DNA of 64,000 nt, taken from NCBI GenBank assembly GCA_024362935.1, contig JANCRA010000120.1, forward strand, positions 379,501 to 443,500, given 5' to 3'. This stretch comes from Setophaga petechia (lineage: Eukaryota; Chordata; Aves; Passeriformes; Parulidae). The position numbers and the translations under genes are program-made. The notes beneath the pieces were generated by a model. That model was given only the letters and a program-made list of their open reading frames with translations, did not search any database and had not been told where the DNA came from. This document shows positions 12,301 to 24,198 of this stretch, piece after piece. Position 1 is the stretch's first letter. Each line of letters opens with the position of its first letter.

Positions 12301-15300
12301 TTCTCCTTGCGAGACATAGTGAAAAAGCTATTTGCTTAGATGTAGGTGACAAGAAACACTTACTGCAGTGCGCCGGCAAGCTAACTGCTACACAGCACTG
12401 CGATTGTGTTAGCAGCCTGCAAAGTGCTAGAAAACAGTACTTTCCCACTCTCTTGCCTTTCCCTTCACATTAATACTTGAAAGGAAGGCATCTTAGACAA
12501 CTTTCTTTTTCTTGTGTCAAAAAACTCTGCAGCCCTCTCTGCAACATCTGCAACACAATGGAAGTGGTTTAGTGAGCAGAAAGGTTTTCTCCTTGCGAGA
12601 CATAGTGAAAAAGCTTTTTGCTTAGATGTAGGTGACAAGAAACACTTACTGCAGTGCACTGAACAGCTAACTGCTACACAGCACTGCGATTGTGTTAGCA
12701 GCTTGCAAAGTGCTAGAAAACAGTACTTTCCCACTCTCTTGCCTTTCCCTTCACATTAATACTTGAAAGGAAGGCGTCTTAGACAACTTTCTTTTACATT
12801 TTGCAAAACACACTGCAGCCCTCTGTGCAACTTCTACAACACGATGGAAGTTGTTTAGTGAGCAGCAACGTTTTCCCCTTGCGAGACATAGTGAAAAAGC
12901 TTCTTGCTTAGATGTAGGTGACAAGAAACACTTACTGCAGTGCACTGAACAGCTAACTGCTACACAGCACTAGTACTGTGTTACCAGCTTGCAAAGTGCT
13001 AGAAAACAGTACTTTCCCACTCTCTTGCCTTTCCCTTCACATTAATACTTGAAAGGAAGGCGTCTTAGACAACTTTCTTTTTCTTGCTGCAAAACACACT
13101 GCAGCCCTCTGTGCAACTTCTAGAACACGATAGGAAATGTTTAGTGAGCAGGAAGGTTTTCTCCTTGCGAGACATAGTGAAAAAGCTATTTGCTTAGATG
13201 TAGGTGACAAGAAACACTTACTGCAGTGCACTGAACAGCTAACTGCTACACAGCACTAGTACTGTGTTAGCAGCTTGCAAAGTGCTAGAAAACAGTACTT
13301 TCCCACTCTCTTGCCTTTCCCTTCACATTAATACTTGAAAGGAAGGCGTCTTAGACAACTTTCTTTTACATTTTGCAAAACACACTGCAGCCCTCTGTGC
13401 AAGTTCTACAACACGATGGAAGTTGTTTAGTGAGCAGCAACGTTTTCCCCTTGCGAGACATAGTGAAAAAGCTTCTTGCTTAGATGTAGGTTACAAGAAA
13501 CACTTACTGCAGTGCACTGAACAGCTAACTGCTACACAGCACTAGTACTGTGTTACCAGCTTGCAAAGTGCTAGAAAACAGTACTTTCCCACTCTCTTGC
13601 CTTTCCCTTCACATTAATACTTGAAAGGAAGGCGTCTTAGACAACTTTCTTTTATATTTTGCAAAACACACTGCAGCCCTCTGTGCAACTTCTACAACAC
13701 GATGGAAGTTGTTTAGTGAGCAGCAACGTTTTCCCCATGCGAGACATAGTGAAAAAGCTATTTGCTCAGATGTAGGTATCAAGAAACACTTACTGCCGTG
13801 CACTGACAAGCTAATTGCTACACAGCACTGCGATTGTGTTAGCAGCTTGCAAAGTGCTAGAAAACAGTACTTTCCCACTCTCTTGCCTTTCCCTTCACAT
13901 TAATACTTGAAAGGAAGGCGTCTTAGACAACTTTCTTTTTCTTGCTGTAAAACACACTGCAGCCCTCTGTGCAACTTCTAGGACACGATAGGAAATGTTT
14001 AGTGAGCAAGAAGGTTTTCTCTTTGCGAGATATAGTGAAAAAGCTATTTGCTTAGATGTAGGTGACAAGAAACACTTACTGCAGTGCACTGAAAAGCTAA
14101 CTGCTACACAGCACTGCGATTGTGTTAGCAGCCTGCAAAGTGCTAGAAAACAGTACTTTCCCACTCTCTTGCCTTTCCCTTCACATTAATACTTGAAAGG
14201 AAGGCGTCTTAGACAACTTTCTTTTACATTTTGCAAAACACACTGCAGCCCTCTGTGCAACTTCTACAACACGATGGAAGTTGTTTAGTGAGCAGGAACG
14301 TTTTCCCCTTGCGAGACAAAGGGAAAAAGCTATTTGCTCAGATGTAGGTATCAAGAAACACTTACTGCCGTGCACTGAGAAGCTAATTGCTACACAGCAC
14401 TGGGATTGTGTTAGCAGCTTGAAAAGTGCTAGAAAACAGTACTTTCCCACTCTCTTGCCTTTCCCTACACATTAATACTTGAAAGGAAGGCGTCTTAGAC
14501 AACTTTCTTTTTCTTGATACAGAACACACAGCAGCCCTCTGTTCAACTTCTAGAACACGATAGGAAATGTTTAGTGAGCAAGAAGGTTTTCTCCTTGGGA
14601 GACATATTGAAAAAGCTTTTTGCTTAGATGTAGGTGACAAGAAACACTTACTGCAGTGCACTGAACAGCTAACTGCTACACAGCACTAGGATTGTGTTAG
14701 CAGCTTGCAAAGTGCTAGGAAACAGTACTTTCCCACTCTCTTGCCTTTCCCTTCACATTAATACTTGAAAGGAAGGCGTCTTAGACAACTTTCTTTTACA
14801 TTTTGCAAAACACACTGCAGCCCTCTGTGCAACTTCTACAACACGATGGAAGTTGTTTAGTGAGCAGGAACGTTTTCCCCTTGCGAGACAAAGGGAAAAA
14901 GCTATTTGCTCAGATGTAGGTATCAAGAAACACTTACTGCCGTGCACTGACAAGCTAATTGCTACACAGCACTGCGATTGTGTTAGCAGCTTGCAAAGTG
15001 CTAGAAAACAGTACTTTCCCACTCTCTTGCCTTTCCCTTCACATTAATACTTGAAAGGAAGGCGTCTTTGACAACTTTCTTTTTCTTGCTGCAAAACACA
15101 CTGCAGCCCTCTGTGCAACTTCTAGAACACGATAGGAAATGTTTAGTGAGCAGGAAGGTTTTCTCCTTGCGAGACATAGTGAAAAAGCTTTTTGCTTAGA
15201 TATAGGTGACAAGAAACACTTACTGCAGTGCACTGAACAGCTAATTGCTACACAGAACTGCGATTGTGTCAGCAGCTTGCAAAGTGCTAGAAAACAGTAC

Positions 15301-15907
15301 TTTCCCACTCTCTTGCCTTTCCCTTCACATTAATACTTGAAAGGAAGGCGTCTTAGACAACTTTCTTTTTCTTGTTACTGAACACACTGCAGCCTTCTGT
15401 GCAACTTCTAGAACACGATAGGAGATGTTTAGCGAGCAAGAAGGTTTTCTCCTTGCGAGACAGATTGAAAAAGCTATTTGCTTAGATGTAGGTGACAAGA
15501 AACACTTACTGCAGTGCACTGAAAAGCTAACTCCTACACAGCACTGCGATTGTGTTAGCAGCCTGCAAAGTGCTAGAAAACAGTACTTTCCCACTCTCTT
15601 GCCTTTCCCTTCACATTAATACTTGAAAGGAAGGCGTGTTAGAACACTTTCTTTTTCTTGCTGCAAAACACACTGCAGCCCTCTGTGCAACTTCTAGAAC
15701 ACGATAGGAAATGTTTAGTGAGCAGGAAGGTTTCCTCCTTGCGAGACACAGTGAAAAAGCTATTTGCTTAGATGTAGGTGACAAGAAACACTTACTGCAG
15801 TGCACTGAACAGCTAACTGCTACACAGCACTAGTACTGTGTTAGCAGCTTGCAAAGTGCTAGAAAACAGTACTTTCCCACTCTCTTGCCTTTCCCTTCAC
15901 ATTAATA
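9331..15907 (+). repeat. Left-domain higher-order unit 3, 23 monomers
   Basis: This is the longest left unit. Classes are A-D-N-B-A-D-C-D-C-C-B-C-A-D-A-A-D-A-B-A-D-B-D, starting 9331, 9617, 9903, 10189, 10475, 10761, 11047, 11332, 11618, 11904, 12190, 12476, 12762, 13048, 13334, 13620, 13906, 14192, 14478, 14764, 15050, 15336 and 15622. Extra monomers relative to unit 1 include a doubled C (11618, 11904), a repeated D/A pair (13048, 13334, next to the similar 12762) and a second copy of the TTTGCGAGATATAG D monomer (13906, near-identical to 11332). The last monomer (15622) has a D leader in place of the usual C leader. Confidence 0.85.
15622..15907 (+). repeat. Mosaic D/C monomer closing left unit 3
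   Basis: The first half has GGCGTGTTAGAACAC and GCTGCAAAAC, normal for the second monomer of a left unit (467, 5614, 16194). The second half has GGTTTCCTCCTTGCGAGACA and CACTAGTACTG, normal for the closing C monomer (5042, 9045, 19052). The switch lies between about 15720 and 15730. This suggests exchange between the end of one unit and the start of the next. Confidence 0.7.
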
Positions 15908-18900
15908 CTTGAAAGGAAGGCGTCTTAGACAACTTTCTTTTACATTTTGCAAAACACACTGCAGCCCTCTGTGCAACTTCTACAACACGATGGAAGTTGT
16001 TTAGTGAGCAGGAACGATTTCCCCTTGCGAGACAAAGGGAAAAAGCTATTTGCTCAGATGTAGTTATCAAGAAACACTTACTGCAGTGCACTGACAAGCT
16101 AATTGCTACACAGCACTGCGTTTGTGTTAGCAGCTTGCAAAGTGCTAGAAAACAGTACTTTCCCACTCTCTTGCCTTTCCCTTCACATTAATACTTGAAA
16201 GGAAGGCGTGTTAGAACACTTTCTTTTTCTTGCTGCAAAACACACTGCAGCCCTCTGTGCAATTTCTAGAACACGATAGGAAATGTTTAGTGAGCAGGAA
16301 GGTTTTCTCCTTGCGAGACATAGTGAAAAACCTTTTTACTTCGATATAGGTGACAAGAAACACTTACTGCAGTGCACTGAACAGCTAACTGCTACACAGA
16401 ACTGCGATTGTGTTAGCAGCTTGCAAAGTGCTAGAAAACAGTACTTTCCCACTCTCTTGCCTTTCCCTTCACATTAATGCTTGAAAGGAAGGCGTCTTAG
16501 ACTACTTTCTTTTTCTTGCTGCAAAACACACTGCAGCCCTCTGTGCAACTTCTAGAACACAATAGAAGTTGTTTAGTGAGCAGCAACGTTTTCCCCTTGC
16601 GAGACAAAGTGAAAAAGCTATTTGCTCAGATGTAGGTATCAAGAAACACTTACTGCCGTGCACTGACAAGCTAATTGCTACACAGCACTCCGATTGTGTT
16701 AGCAGCTTGCAAAGTGCTAGAAAACAGTACTTTCCACTCTCTTGCCTTTCCCTTCACATTAATACTTGAAAGGAAGGCGTCTTAGATAACTTTCTTTTTC
16801 TTGTTACAGAACACACTGCAGCCCTCTGTGCAACTTCTAGAACACGATAGGAGATGTTTAGTGAGCAAGAAGGTTTTCTCGTTGCGAGACAGAGTGAAAA
16901 AGCTATTTGCTTAGATGTAGGTGACAAGAAACACTTACTGCAGTACACTGAAAAGCTAACTGCTACACAGCACTGCGATTGTGTTAGCAGCTTGCAAAGT
17001 GCTAGAAAACAGTACTTTCCCACTCTCTTGCCTTTCCCTTCACATTAATACTTGAAAGGAAGGCGTCTTAGACCACTTTCTTTTACATTTTGCAAAACAC
17101 ACTGCAGCCCTCTGTGCAACTTCTACAATACGATGGAAGTTGTTTAGTGAGCAGCAGCGTTTTCCCCTTGCGAGACAAAGTGAAAAAGCTATTTGCTCAG
17201 ATGTAGGTATCAAGAAACACTTACTGCCGTGCACTGACAATCTAATTGCTACACAGCACTGGGATTGTGTTAGCAGCTTGCAAAGTGCTAGAAAACAGTA
17301 CTTTCCCACTCTCTTGCCTTTCCCTTCACATTAATACTTGAAAGGAAGGCATCTTTGACAACTTTCTTTTTCTTGCTGTAAAACACACTACAGACCTCTG
17401 TGCAACTTCTAGAACACGATAGGAGATGTTTAGTGAGCAAGCAGGTTTTCTCCTTGCGAGACATAGTGAAAAAGCTATTTGCTTAGATGTAGGTGACAAG
17501 AAACACTTACTGCAGTGCACTGAACAGCTAATTGCTACACAGCACTGCGATTGTGTGAGCAGCCTGCAAAGTGCTAGAAAACAGTACTTTCCCACTCTCT
17601 TGCCATTCCCTTCACATTAATACTTGAAAAGAAGTCATCTTAGACAACTTTCTTTTTCTTGCTGTAAAACACACTACAGACCTCTGTGCAACTTCTAGAA
17701 CACGATAGGAGATGTTTAGTGAGCAAGAAGGTTTTCTCCTTGCGAGACATAGTGAAAAAGCTATTTGCTTAGATGTAGGTGACAAGAAACACTTACTGCA
17801 GTGCACGGAAAAGCTAATTGCTACACAGAACTGGGATTGTGTTAGCAGCTTACAAATGCTAGAAAACAGTACTTTCCCACTCTCTTGCCTTTCCCTTCAC
17901 ATTAATACTTGAAAGGAAGGCGTCTTAGACAACTTTCTTTTTCTTGCTGTAAAACACACTGCAGCCCTCTGTGCAACTTCTAGGACACGATAGGAAATGT
18001 TTAGTGAGCAAGAAGGTTTTCTCTTTGCGAGATATAGTGAAAAAGCTATTTGCTTAGATGTAGGTGACAAGAAACACTTACTGCAGTGCACTGAAAAGCT
18101 AACTGCTACACAGCACTGCGATTGTGTTAGCAGCCTGCAAAGTGCTAGAAAACAGTACTTTCCCACTCTCTTGCCTTTCCCTTCACATTAATACTTGAAA
18201 GGAAGGCGTCTTAGACAACTTTCTTTTACATTTTGCAAAACACACTGCAGCCCTCTGTGCAACTTCTACAACACGATGGAAGTTGTTTAGTGAGCAGGAA
18301 CGTTTTCCCCTTGCGAGACAAAGGGAAAAAGCTATTTGCTCAGATGTAGGTATCAAGAAACACTTACTGCCGTGCACTGACAAGCTAATTGCTACACAGC
18401 ACTGCGATTGTGTTAGCAGCTTGCAAAGTGCTAGAAAACAGTACTTTCCCACTCTCTTGCCTTTCCATTCACATTAATACTTGAAAGGAAGGCGTCTTTG
18501 ACAACTTTCTTTTTCTTGCTGCAAAACACACTGCAGCCCTCTGTGCAACTTCTAGAACACGATAGGAAATGTTTAGTGAGCAGGAAGGTTTTCTCCTTGC
18601 GAGACATAGTGAAAAAGCTTTTTGCTTAGATATAGGTGACAAGAAACACTTACTGCAGTGCACTGAACAGCTAATTGCTACACAGAACTGCGATTGTGTC
18701 AGCAGCTTGCAAAGTGCTAGAAAACAGTACTTTCCCACTCTCTTGCCTTTCCCTTCACATTAATACTTGAAAGGAAGGCGTCTTAGACAACTTTCTTTTT
18801 CTTGTTACTGAACACACTGCAGCCTTCTGTGCAACTTCTAGAACACGATAGGAGATGTTTAGTGAGCAAAAAGGTTTTCTCCTTGCGAGACAGATTGAAA

Positions 18901-19337
18901 AAGCTATTTGCTTAGATGTAGGTGACAAGAAACACTTACTGCAGTGCACTGAAAAGCTAACTGCTACACAGCACTGCGATTGTGTTAGCAGCCTGCAAAG
19001 TGCTAGAAAACAGTACTTTCCAACTCTCTTGCCTTTCCCTTCACATTAATACTTGAAAGGAAGGCATCTTAGACAACTTTCTTTTTCTTGTGTCAAAAAA
19101 CTCTGCAGCCCTCTCTGCAACATCTACAACACGATGGAAGTGGTTTAGTGAGCAGGAAGGTTTCCTCCTTGCGAGACACAGTGAAAAAGCTATTTGCTTA
19201 GATGTAGGTGACAAGAAACACTTACTGCAGTGCACTGAACAGCTAACTGCTACACAGCACTAGTACTGTGTTAGCAGCTTGCAAAGTGCTAGAAAACAGT
19301 ACTTTCCCACTCTCTTGCCTTTCCCTTCACATTAATA
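15908..19337 (+). repeat. Left-domain higher-order unit 4, 12 monomers
   Basis: The shortest left unit: A-D-N-B-A-D-D-D-A-D-B-C at 15908, 16194, 16480, 16765, 17051, 17337, 17623, 17908, 18194, 18480, 18766 and 19052. It keeps the standard start and end and has only three monomers between them. Monomer 16480 lost one C (ACTTTCCACTC) and 17623 lost one G (ACAAATGCTAG), so both are 285 bp. Monomer 17623 begins with AAAAGAAGTCATC, which normally introduces a poly-T C leader (1897, 11047, 20769), but carries the D leader of the preceding monomer. Confidence 0.85.
17623..17907 (+). repeat. Mosaic monomer with a D leader in a C position
   Basis: The AGAAGTCATC start and the CACGGAAAAGC / AACTGGGATTG / CTTACAAA 3' half identify this as the counterpart of 1897, 11047 and 20769. 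Its leader and body (GCTGTAAAACACACTACAG, GACCTCTGTG, GATAGGAGATG) repeat those of the monomer just upstream at 17337. The replaced patch lies roughly between 17650 and 17720. Local conversion or replication slippage between neighbours is inferred. Confidence 0.65.
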
Positions 19338-22300
19338 CTTGAAAGGAAGGCGTCTTAGACAACTTTCTTTTACATTTTGCAAAACACACTGCAGCCCTCT
19401 GTGCAACTTCTACAACACGATGGAAGTTGTTTAGTGAGCAGGAACGATTTCCCCTTGCGAGACAAAGGGAAAAAGCTATTTGCTCAGATGTAGTTATCAA
19501 GAAACACTTACTGCAGTGCACTGACAAGATAATTGCTACACAGCACTGCGTTTGTGTTAGCAGCTTGCAAAGTGCTAGAAAACAGTACTTTCCCACTCTC
19601 TTGCCTTTCCCTTCACATTAATACTTGAAAGGAAGTCGTGTTAGAACACTTTCTTTTTCTTGCTGCAAAACACACTGCAGCCCTCTGTGCAACTTCTAGA
19701 ACACGATAGGAAATGTTTAGTGAGCAGGAAGGTTTTCTCCTTGCGAGACATAGTGAAAAACCTTTTTACTTCGATATAGGTCACAAGAAACACTTACTGC
19801 AGTGCACTGAACAGCTAATTGCTACACAGAACTGCGATTGTGTTAGCAGCTTGCAAAGTGCTAGAAAACAGTACTTTCCCACTCTCTTGCCTTTCCCTTC
19901 ACATTAATGCTTGTAAAGGAAGGCGTCTTAGACTACTTTCTTTTTCTTGCTGCAAAACACACTGCAGCCCACTGTGCAACTTCTAGAACACAATAGAAGT
20001 TGTTTAGTGAGCAGCAACGTTTTCCCCTTGCGAGACAAAGTGAAAAAGCTATTTGCTCAGACGTAGGTATCAAGAAACACTTACTGCCGTGCACTGAAAA
20101 GCTAACTGCTACACAGCACTGCGATTGTGTTAGCAGCTTGCAAAGTGCTAGAAAACAGTACTTTCCCACTCTCTTGCCTTTCCCTTCACATTAATACTTG
20201 AAAGGAAGGCGTCTTAGACAACTTTCTTTTACATTTTGCAAAACACACTGCAGCCCTCTGTGCAACTTCTACAATACGATGGAAGTTGTTTAGTGAGCAG
20301 CAGCGTTTTCCCCTTGCGAGACAAAGTGAAAAAGCTATTTGCTCAGATGTAGGTATCAAGAAACACTTACTGCCGTGCACTGACAATCTAATTGCTACAC
20401 AGCACTGGGATTGTGTTAGCAGCTTGCAAAGTGCTAGAAAACAGTACTTTCCCACTCTCTTGCCTTTCCCTTCACATTAATACTTGAAAGGAAGGCATCT
20501 TAGACAACTTTCTTTTTCTTGCTGTAAAACACACTACAGACCTCTGTGCAACTTCTAGAACACGATAGGAGATGTTTAGTGAGCAAGAAGGTTTTCTCCT
20601 TGCGAGACATAGTGAAAAAGCTATTTGCTTAGATGTAGGTGACAAGAAACACTTACTGCAGTGCACTGAACAGCTAATTGCTACACAGCACTGCGATTGT
20701 GTGAGCAGCCTGCAAAGTGCTAGAAAACAGTACTTTCCCACTCTCTTGCCTTTCCCTTCACATTAATACTTGAAAAGAAGTCATCTTAGACAACTTTTTT
20801 TTCTTGTGTCAAAAAACTCTGCAGCCCTCTCTGCAACATCTGCAACACGATGGAAGTGGTTTAGTGAGCAGGAAGGTTTTCTCCTTGCGAGACATAGTGA
20901 AAAAGCTATTTGCTTAGATGTAGGTGACAAGAAACACTTACTGCAGTGCACGGAAAAGCTAATTGCTACACAGAACTGGGATTGTGTTAGCAGCTTGCAA
21001 AGTGCTAGAAAACAGTACTTTCCCACTCTCTTGCCTTTCCCTTCACATTAATACTTGAAAGGAAGGCGTCTTAGACAACTTTCTTTTTCTTGCTGTAAAA
21101 CACACTGCAGCCCTCTGTGCAACTTCTAGGACACGATAGGAAATGTTTAGTGAGCAAGAAGGTTTTCTCTTTGCGAGACAAAGTGAAAAAGCTATTTGCT
21201 TAGATGTAGGTGACAAGAAACCCTTACTGCAGTGCACTGAAATGCTAACTGCTACACAGCACTGCGATTGTGTTAGCAGCCTGCAAAGTGCTAGAAAACA
21301 GTACTTTCCCACTCTCTTGCCTTTCCCTTCACATTAATACTTGAAAGGAAGGCATCTTAGACAACTTTCTTTTTCTTGTGTCAAAAAACTCTGCAGCCCT
21401 CTCTGCAACATCTACAACACGATGGAAGTTGTTTAGTGAGCAGGAAGGTTTTCTCCTTGCGGGACATAGTGAAAAAGCTATTTGCTTAGATGTAGGTGAC
21501 AAGAAACACTTACTGCAGTGCACTGAACAGCTAATTGCTACACAGCACTAGTACTGTGTTAGCAGCTTGCAAAGTGCTAGAAAACAGTACTTTCCCACTC
21601 TCTTGCCTTTCCCTTCACATTAATACTTGAAAGGAAGGCGTCTTAGACAACTTTCTTTTACATTTTGCAAAACACACTGCAGCCCTCTGTGCAACTTCTA
21701 CAACACGATGGAAGTTGTTTAGTGAGCAGCAACGTTTTCCACTTGCGAGACATAGTGAAAAAGCTTCTTCCTTAGATGTAGGTGACAAGAAACACTTACT
21801 GCAGTGCACTGAACAGCTAACTGCTACACAGCACTAGTACTGTGTTACCAGCTTGCAAAGTGCTAGAAAACAGTACTTTCCCACTCTCTTGCCTTTCCCT
21901 TCACATTAATACTTGAAAGGAAGGCGTCTTAGACAACTTTCTTTTATATTTTGCAAAACGCACTGCAGCCCTCCGTGCAACTTCTACAACACGATGGAAG
22001 TTGTTTAGTGAGCAGCAACGTTTTCCCCATGCGAGACATAGTGAAAAAGCTATTTGCTCAGATGTAGGTATCAAGAAACCCTTACTGCAGTGCACTGAAA
22101 AGCTAATTGCTACACAGCACTGCGATTGTGTTAGCAGCTTGCAAAGTGCTAGAAAACAGTACTTTCCCACTCTCTTGCCTTTCCCTTCACATTAATACTT
22201 GAAAGGAAGGCGTCTTAGACAACTTTCTTTTTCTTGTGTCAAAAAACTCTGCAGCCCTCTCTGCAACATCTACAACACGATGGAAGTTTTTTAGTGAGCA

Positions 22301-24198
22301 GGAAGGTTTTCTCCTTGGGAGACATAGTGAAAAAGCTATTTGCTTAGATGTAGGTGACAAGAAACACTTACTGCAGTGCAGTGACAAGTTAATTGGTACA
22401 CAGCACAGGGATGGTGTTAGCAGCTCTCAAAGTGATAGAAAACAGTACTTTCCCACTCTCTTGCCTTTCCCTTCACATTAATACTTGAAAGGAAGGCGTC
22501 TTAGACAACTTTCTTTTTCTTGCTGCAAAACACACTGCAGCCCTCTGTGCAACTTCTAGAACACGATAGGAAATGTTTAGTGAGCAGGAAGGTTTTCTCC
22601 TTGCGAGACATAGTGAAAAAGCTTTTTGCTTAGATGTAGGTGACAAGAAGCACTTACTGCAGTGCACTGAACAGCTAACTGCTACACAGCACTAGTACTG
22701 TGTTAGCAGCTTGCAAAGTGCTAGAAAACAGTACTTTCCCACTCTCTTGCCTTTCCCTTCACATTAATACTTGAAAGGAAGGCGTCTTAGACAACTTTCT
22801 TTTACATTTTGCAAAACACACTGCAGCCGTCTGTGCAACTTCTACAACACGATGGAAGTTGTTTAGTGAGCAGCAACGTTTTCCCCTTGCGAGACAAAGG
22901 GAAAAAGCTATTTGCTCAGATGTAGTTATCAAGAAACACTTACTGCCGTGCACTGACAAGCTAATTGCTACACAGCACTGGGATTGTGTTAGCAGCTCTC
23001 AAAGTGCTAGAAAACAGTACTTTCCCACTCTCTTGCCTTTCCCTTCACATTAATACTTGAAAGGAAGGCGTCTTAGACAACTTTCTTTTTCTTGCTGCAA
23101 AACACACTGCAGCCCTCTGTGCAACTTCTAGAACACGATAGGAAATGTTTAGTGAGCAGGAAGGTTTTCTCCTTGCGAGACATAGTGAAAAAGCTTTTTG
23201 CTTCGATATAGGTGACAAGAAACACTTACTGCAGTGCACTGAACAGCTAATTGCTATACAGCACTGCGATTGTGTGAGCAGCCTGCAAAGTGCTAGAAAA
23301 CAGTACTTTCCCACTCTCTTGCCTTTCCCTTCACATTAATACTTGAAAAGAAGGCATCTTAGACAACTTTTTTTTCTTGTGTCAAAAAACTCTGCAGCCC
23401 TCTCTGCAACATCTGCAACACGATGGAAGTGGTTTAGTGAGCAGGAAGGTTTTCTCCTTGCGAGACATAGTGAAAAAGCTATTTGCTTAGATGTAGGTGA
23501 CAAGAAACACTTACTGCAGTGCACGGAAAAGCTAATTGCTACACAGAACTGGGATTGTGTTAGCAGCTTACAAAGTGCTAGAAAACAGTACTTTCCCACT
23601 CTCTTGCCTTTCCCTTCACATTAATACTTGAAAGGAAGGCGTCTTAGACAACTTTCTTTTACATTTTGCAAAACACACTGCAGCCCTCTGTGCAACTTCT
23701 AAAACACGATGGAAGTTGTTTAGTGAGCAGGAACGTTTTCCCCTTGCGAGACAAAGGGAAAAAGCTATTTGCTCAGATGTAGTTATCAAGAAACACTTAC
23801 TGCCGTGCACTGACAAGCTAATTGCTACAGAGCACTGCGATTGTGTTAGCAGCTTGCAAAGTGCTAGAAAACAGTACTTTCCCACTCTCTTGCCTTTCCC
23901 TTCACATTAATACTTGAAAGGAAGGCGTCTTAGACAACTTTCTTTTTCTTACTACAAAACACACTGCAGCACTCTGTGCAACTTCTAGAACACGATAGAA
24001 GTTCTTTAGTGAGCAGCAACGTTTTCCCCTTGCGAGACAAAGTGAAAAAGCTATTTGCTCAGATGTAGGTATCAAGAAACACTTACTGCCGTGCACTGAC
24101 AAGCTAATTGCTACACAGCACTGCGATTGTGTTAGCAGCTTGCAAAGTGCTAGAAAACAGTACTTTCCCACTCTCTTGCCTTTCCCTTCACATTAATA
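19338..24198 (+). repeat. Transitional block, 17 monomers, left-type start and right-type end
   Basis: Classes are A-D-N-A-D-C-D-C-A-A-C-D-A-D-C-A-N, starting 19338, 19624, 19910, 20197, 20483, 20769, 21054, 21340, 21626, 21912, 22198, 22484, 22770, 23056, 23342, 23627 and 23913. The first seven follow left units 3 and 4, with one B monomer missing. From 21912 on, the order TATATTTT-A, GGGAGAC-C, D, A, D (GCTTCGATATAGG), C (CACGGAAAAGC), A (CTACAGAGCAC), N (CTTACTACAAAAC) is that of the right-domain 15-mer, lacking only the B between the last A and D monomers. This block joins the two architectures. Confidence 0.75.
19910..20196 (+). repeat. Fused N/B monomer, 287 bp
   Basis: The monomer starts as the N type (ATGCTTG, TAGACTAC, CACAATAGAAG, T-type middle CTGCCGTGCACTGA) and finishes as the B type that normally follows (GAAAAGCTAACTGC, CACTGCGATTG). 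Units 1-4 have separate N and B monomers here (for example 753 and 1039), so one monomer's worth of sequence has been lost. The join lies near 20083-20099. It also has one extra T (CTTGTAAAGG). Confidence 0.75.

Noticed and set aside
21455..21475. CGGG in TTGCGGGACATAG (also near 62933) as part of a CENP-B box
   Set aside because: The required TTCG at the correct distance upstream is absent.
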